From Sitta carolinensis (Eukaryota; Chordata; Aves; Passeriformes; Sittidae): a stretch of 64,000 bases of DNA. Made by a program: the position numbers and the translations under genes. This document shows positions 63,501 through 64,000 of this stretch, piece after piece; the first letter of the stretch is position 1; each line of letters begins with the position of its first letter. The DNA lies in assembly GCA_032173965.1 (NCBI GenBank), contig CM063290.1:10379501-10443500 (forward strand), written 5' to 3'. The notes under the pieces are model-generated. The model had not been told where the DNA came from and did no database searches. It worked only from the letters and a program-made list of their open reading frames with translations.

Positions 63501-64000
63501 TTACTTGGTCCGCCAGCACTCTGGGATCTTCTCTGTAACCAACTTCCTGCTGCAAGTTCACTTGCCATATCTCTGGTTTTCAGTGAAGCCATCTTGGTTT
63601 TGTAGTCAGCAGAATCTGCACAGCAGTGGGCAGGGTGAGGGTTCCCTGGGAAGGAAGAGGAGTAGGAGTCACTTCAGTTGTCTCTTTGCCCTGGAAATGC
63701 TGCCTGGTTCTGCTGGCAAACCCAGTGAGCTGAGCTGAGCTGAGGAGCAGGGCAGCCAACACTTCCCTCCAGTCTGTGCTCACTGCACCTCTGCAGCTTC
63801 CCAGGGGGGACCCACTGAAGGTGGTTTCAGAGTCAGGGAAGCTGTTCTAGGCAGGGGCTGCTCACACAAGCACACACAGCTGGCATCAGGGTATGGATCA
63901 CACTGCCCTGCTGGGAAGCCTGGGAGAGTGGTGGGAGCCAGAAGCAGCATACTGGAGACACTTCGGAGCAGCAAGATCTCAGCTGGCAGCTTTGTCTTGC
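60573..64000 (+). other. LPP: LPP intron (5' part), noncoding
   Basis: This is the start of the intron between the pre-LIM exon and LIM1. No LIM-domain codons are present in any frame up to the window end. Nothing repetitive is recognised. A perfect 12-bp inverted repeat lies at 61631-61658, and an AATAAA hexamer at 61425-61430 lies 0.85 kb after the readthrough stop at 60578. Otherwise it is ordinary AT-rich intron, with a slightly GC-richer last 300 bases. Confidence 0.85.
61631..61658. repeat. Perfect 12-bp inverted repeat with 4-nt loop
   Basis: TGATAGCCATCA (61631-61642) and its exact reverse complement TGATGGCTATCA (61647-61658) flank the loop GAGT. The pairing does not extend outward beyond the 12 bp. 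It is too short for a microRNA precursor. Such a long perfect arm is uncommon by chance in 64 kb. Confidence 0.9.

Overview
This window is a piece of a large vertebrate gene, not a microbial or multi-gene region. It holds two coding exons of LPP (lipoma-preferred partner, a zyxin-family LIM protein of focal adhesions and cell contacts) on the + strand, set in about 63 kb of intron. The organism is probably a bird. The protein is recognisably LPP, the only clear interspersed repeats are CR1-type LINE fragments of the archosaur kind, no mammalian repeats are visible, and repeat density is very low. A crocodilian or turtle is less likely but not excluded by sequence alone.

Layout. Positions 1-14776 are the 3' part of an upstream intron, with one sense CR1 3' end (about 2733-3010), one old hAT-like element (9759-9964) and a CTCF-like motif (13323-13336). 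Positions 14777-15450 are the large, GC-rich exon for the proline/glycine/tyrosine-rich middle of LPP. Positions 15451-60376 are a 44.9-kb intron with one antisense CR1 fragment, two short tandem repeats and two CpG-rich patches, the one near 46.4-46.5 kb carrying an RFX-type X-box. Positions 60377-60500 are the pre-LIM exon, ending just before the first LIM domain. Positions 60501-64000 begin the next intron. Earlier exons (N-terminus, nuclear export signal) and the LIM exons lie outside the window.

How it fits together. Both exons are bounded by good splice sites. The first two introns are phase 0 and the last is phase 1, so the exons join in frame. The exception is inside the large exon: it is 674 nt long where phase requires a multiple of three, and LPP similarity changes reading frame near 15053-15066. 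That indicates one missing base, through assembly error or a real deletion. Two further splice-donor-like sites would give in-frame variants. One inside the large exon at 15020 would skip the frameshifted part. The other, at 60573, would add 24 Cys-rich residues before LIM1. These splicing observations are the most interesting content. I found no second gene, RNA gene, CRISPR or novel system.
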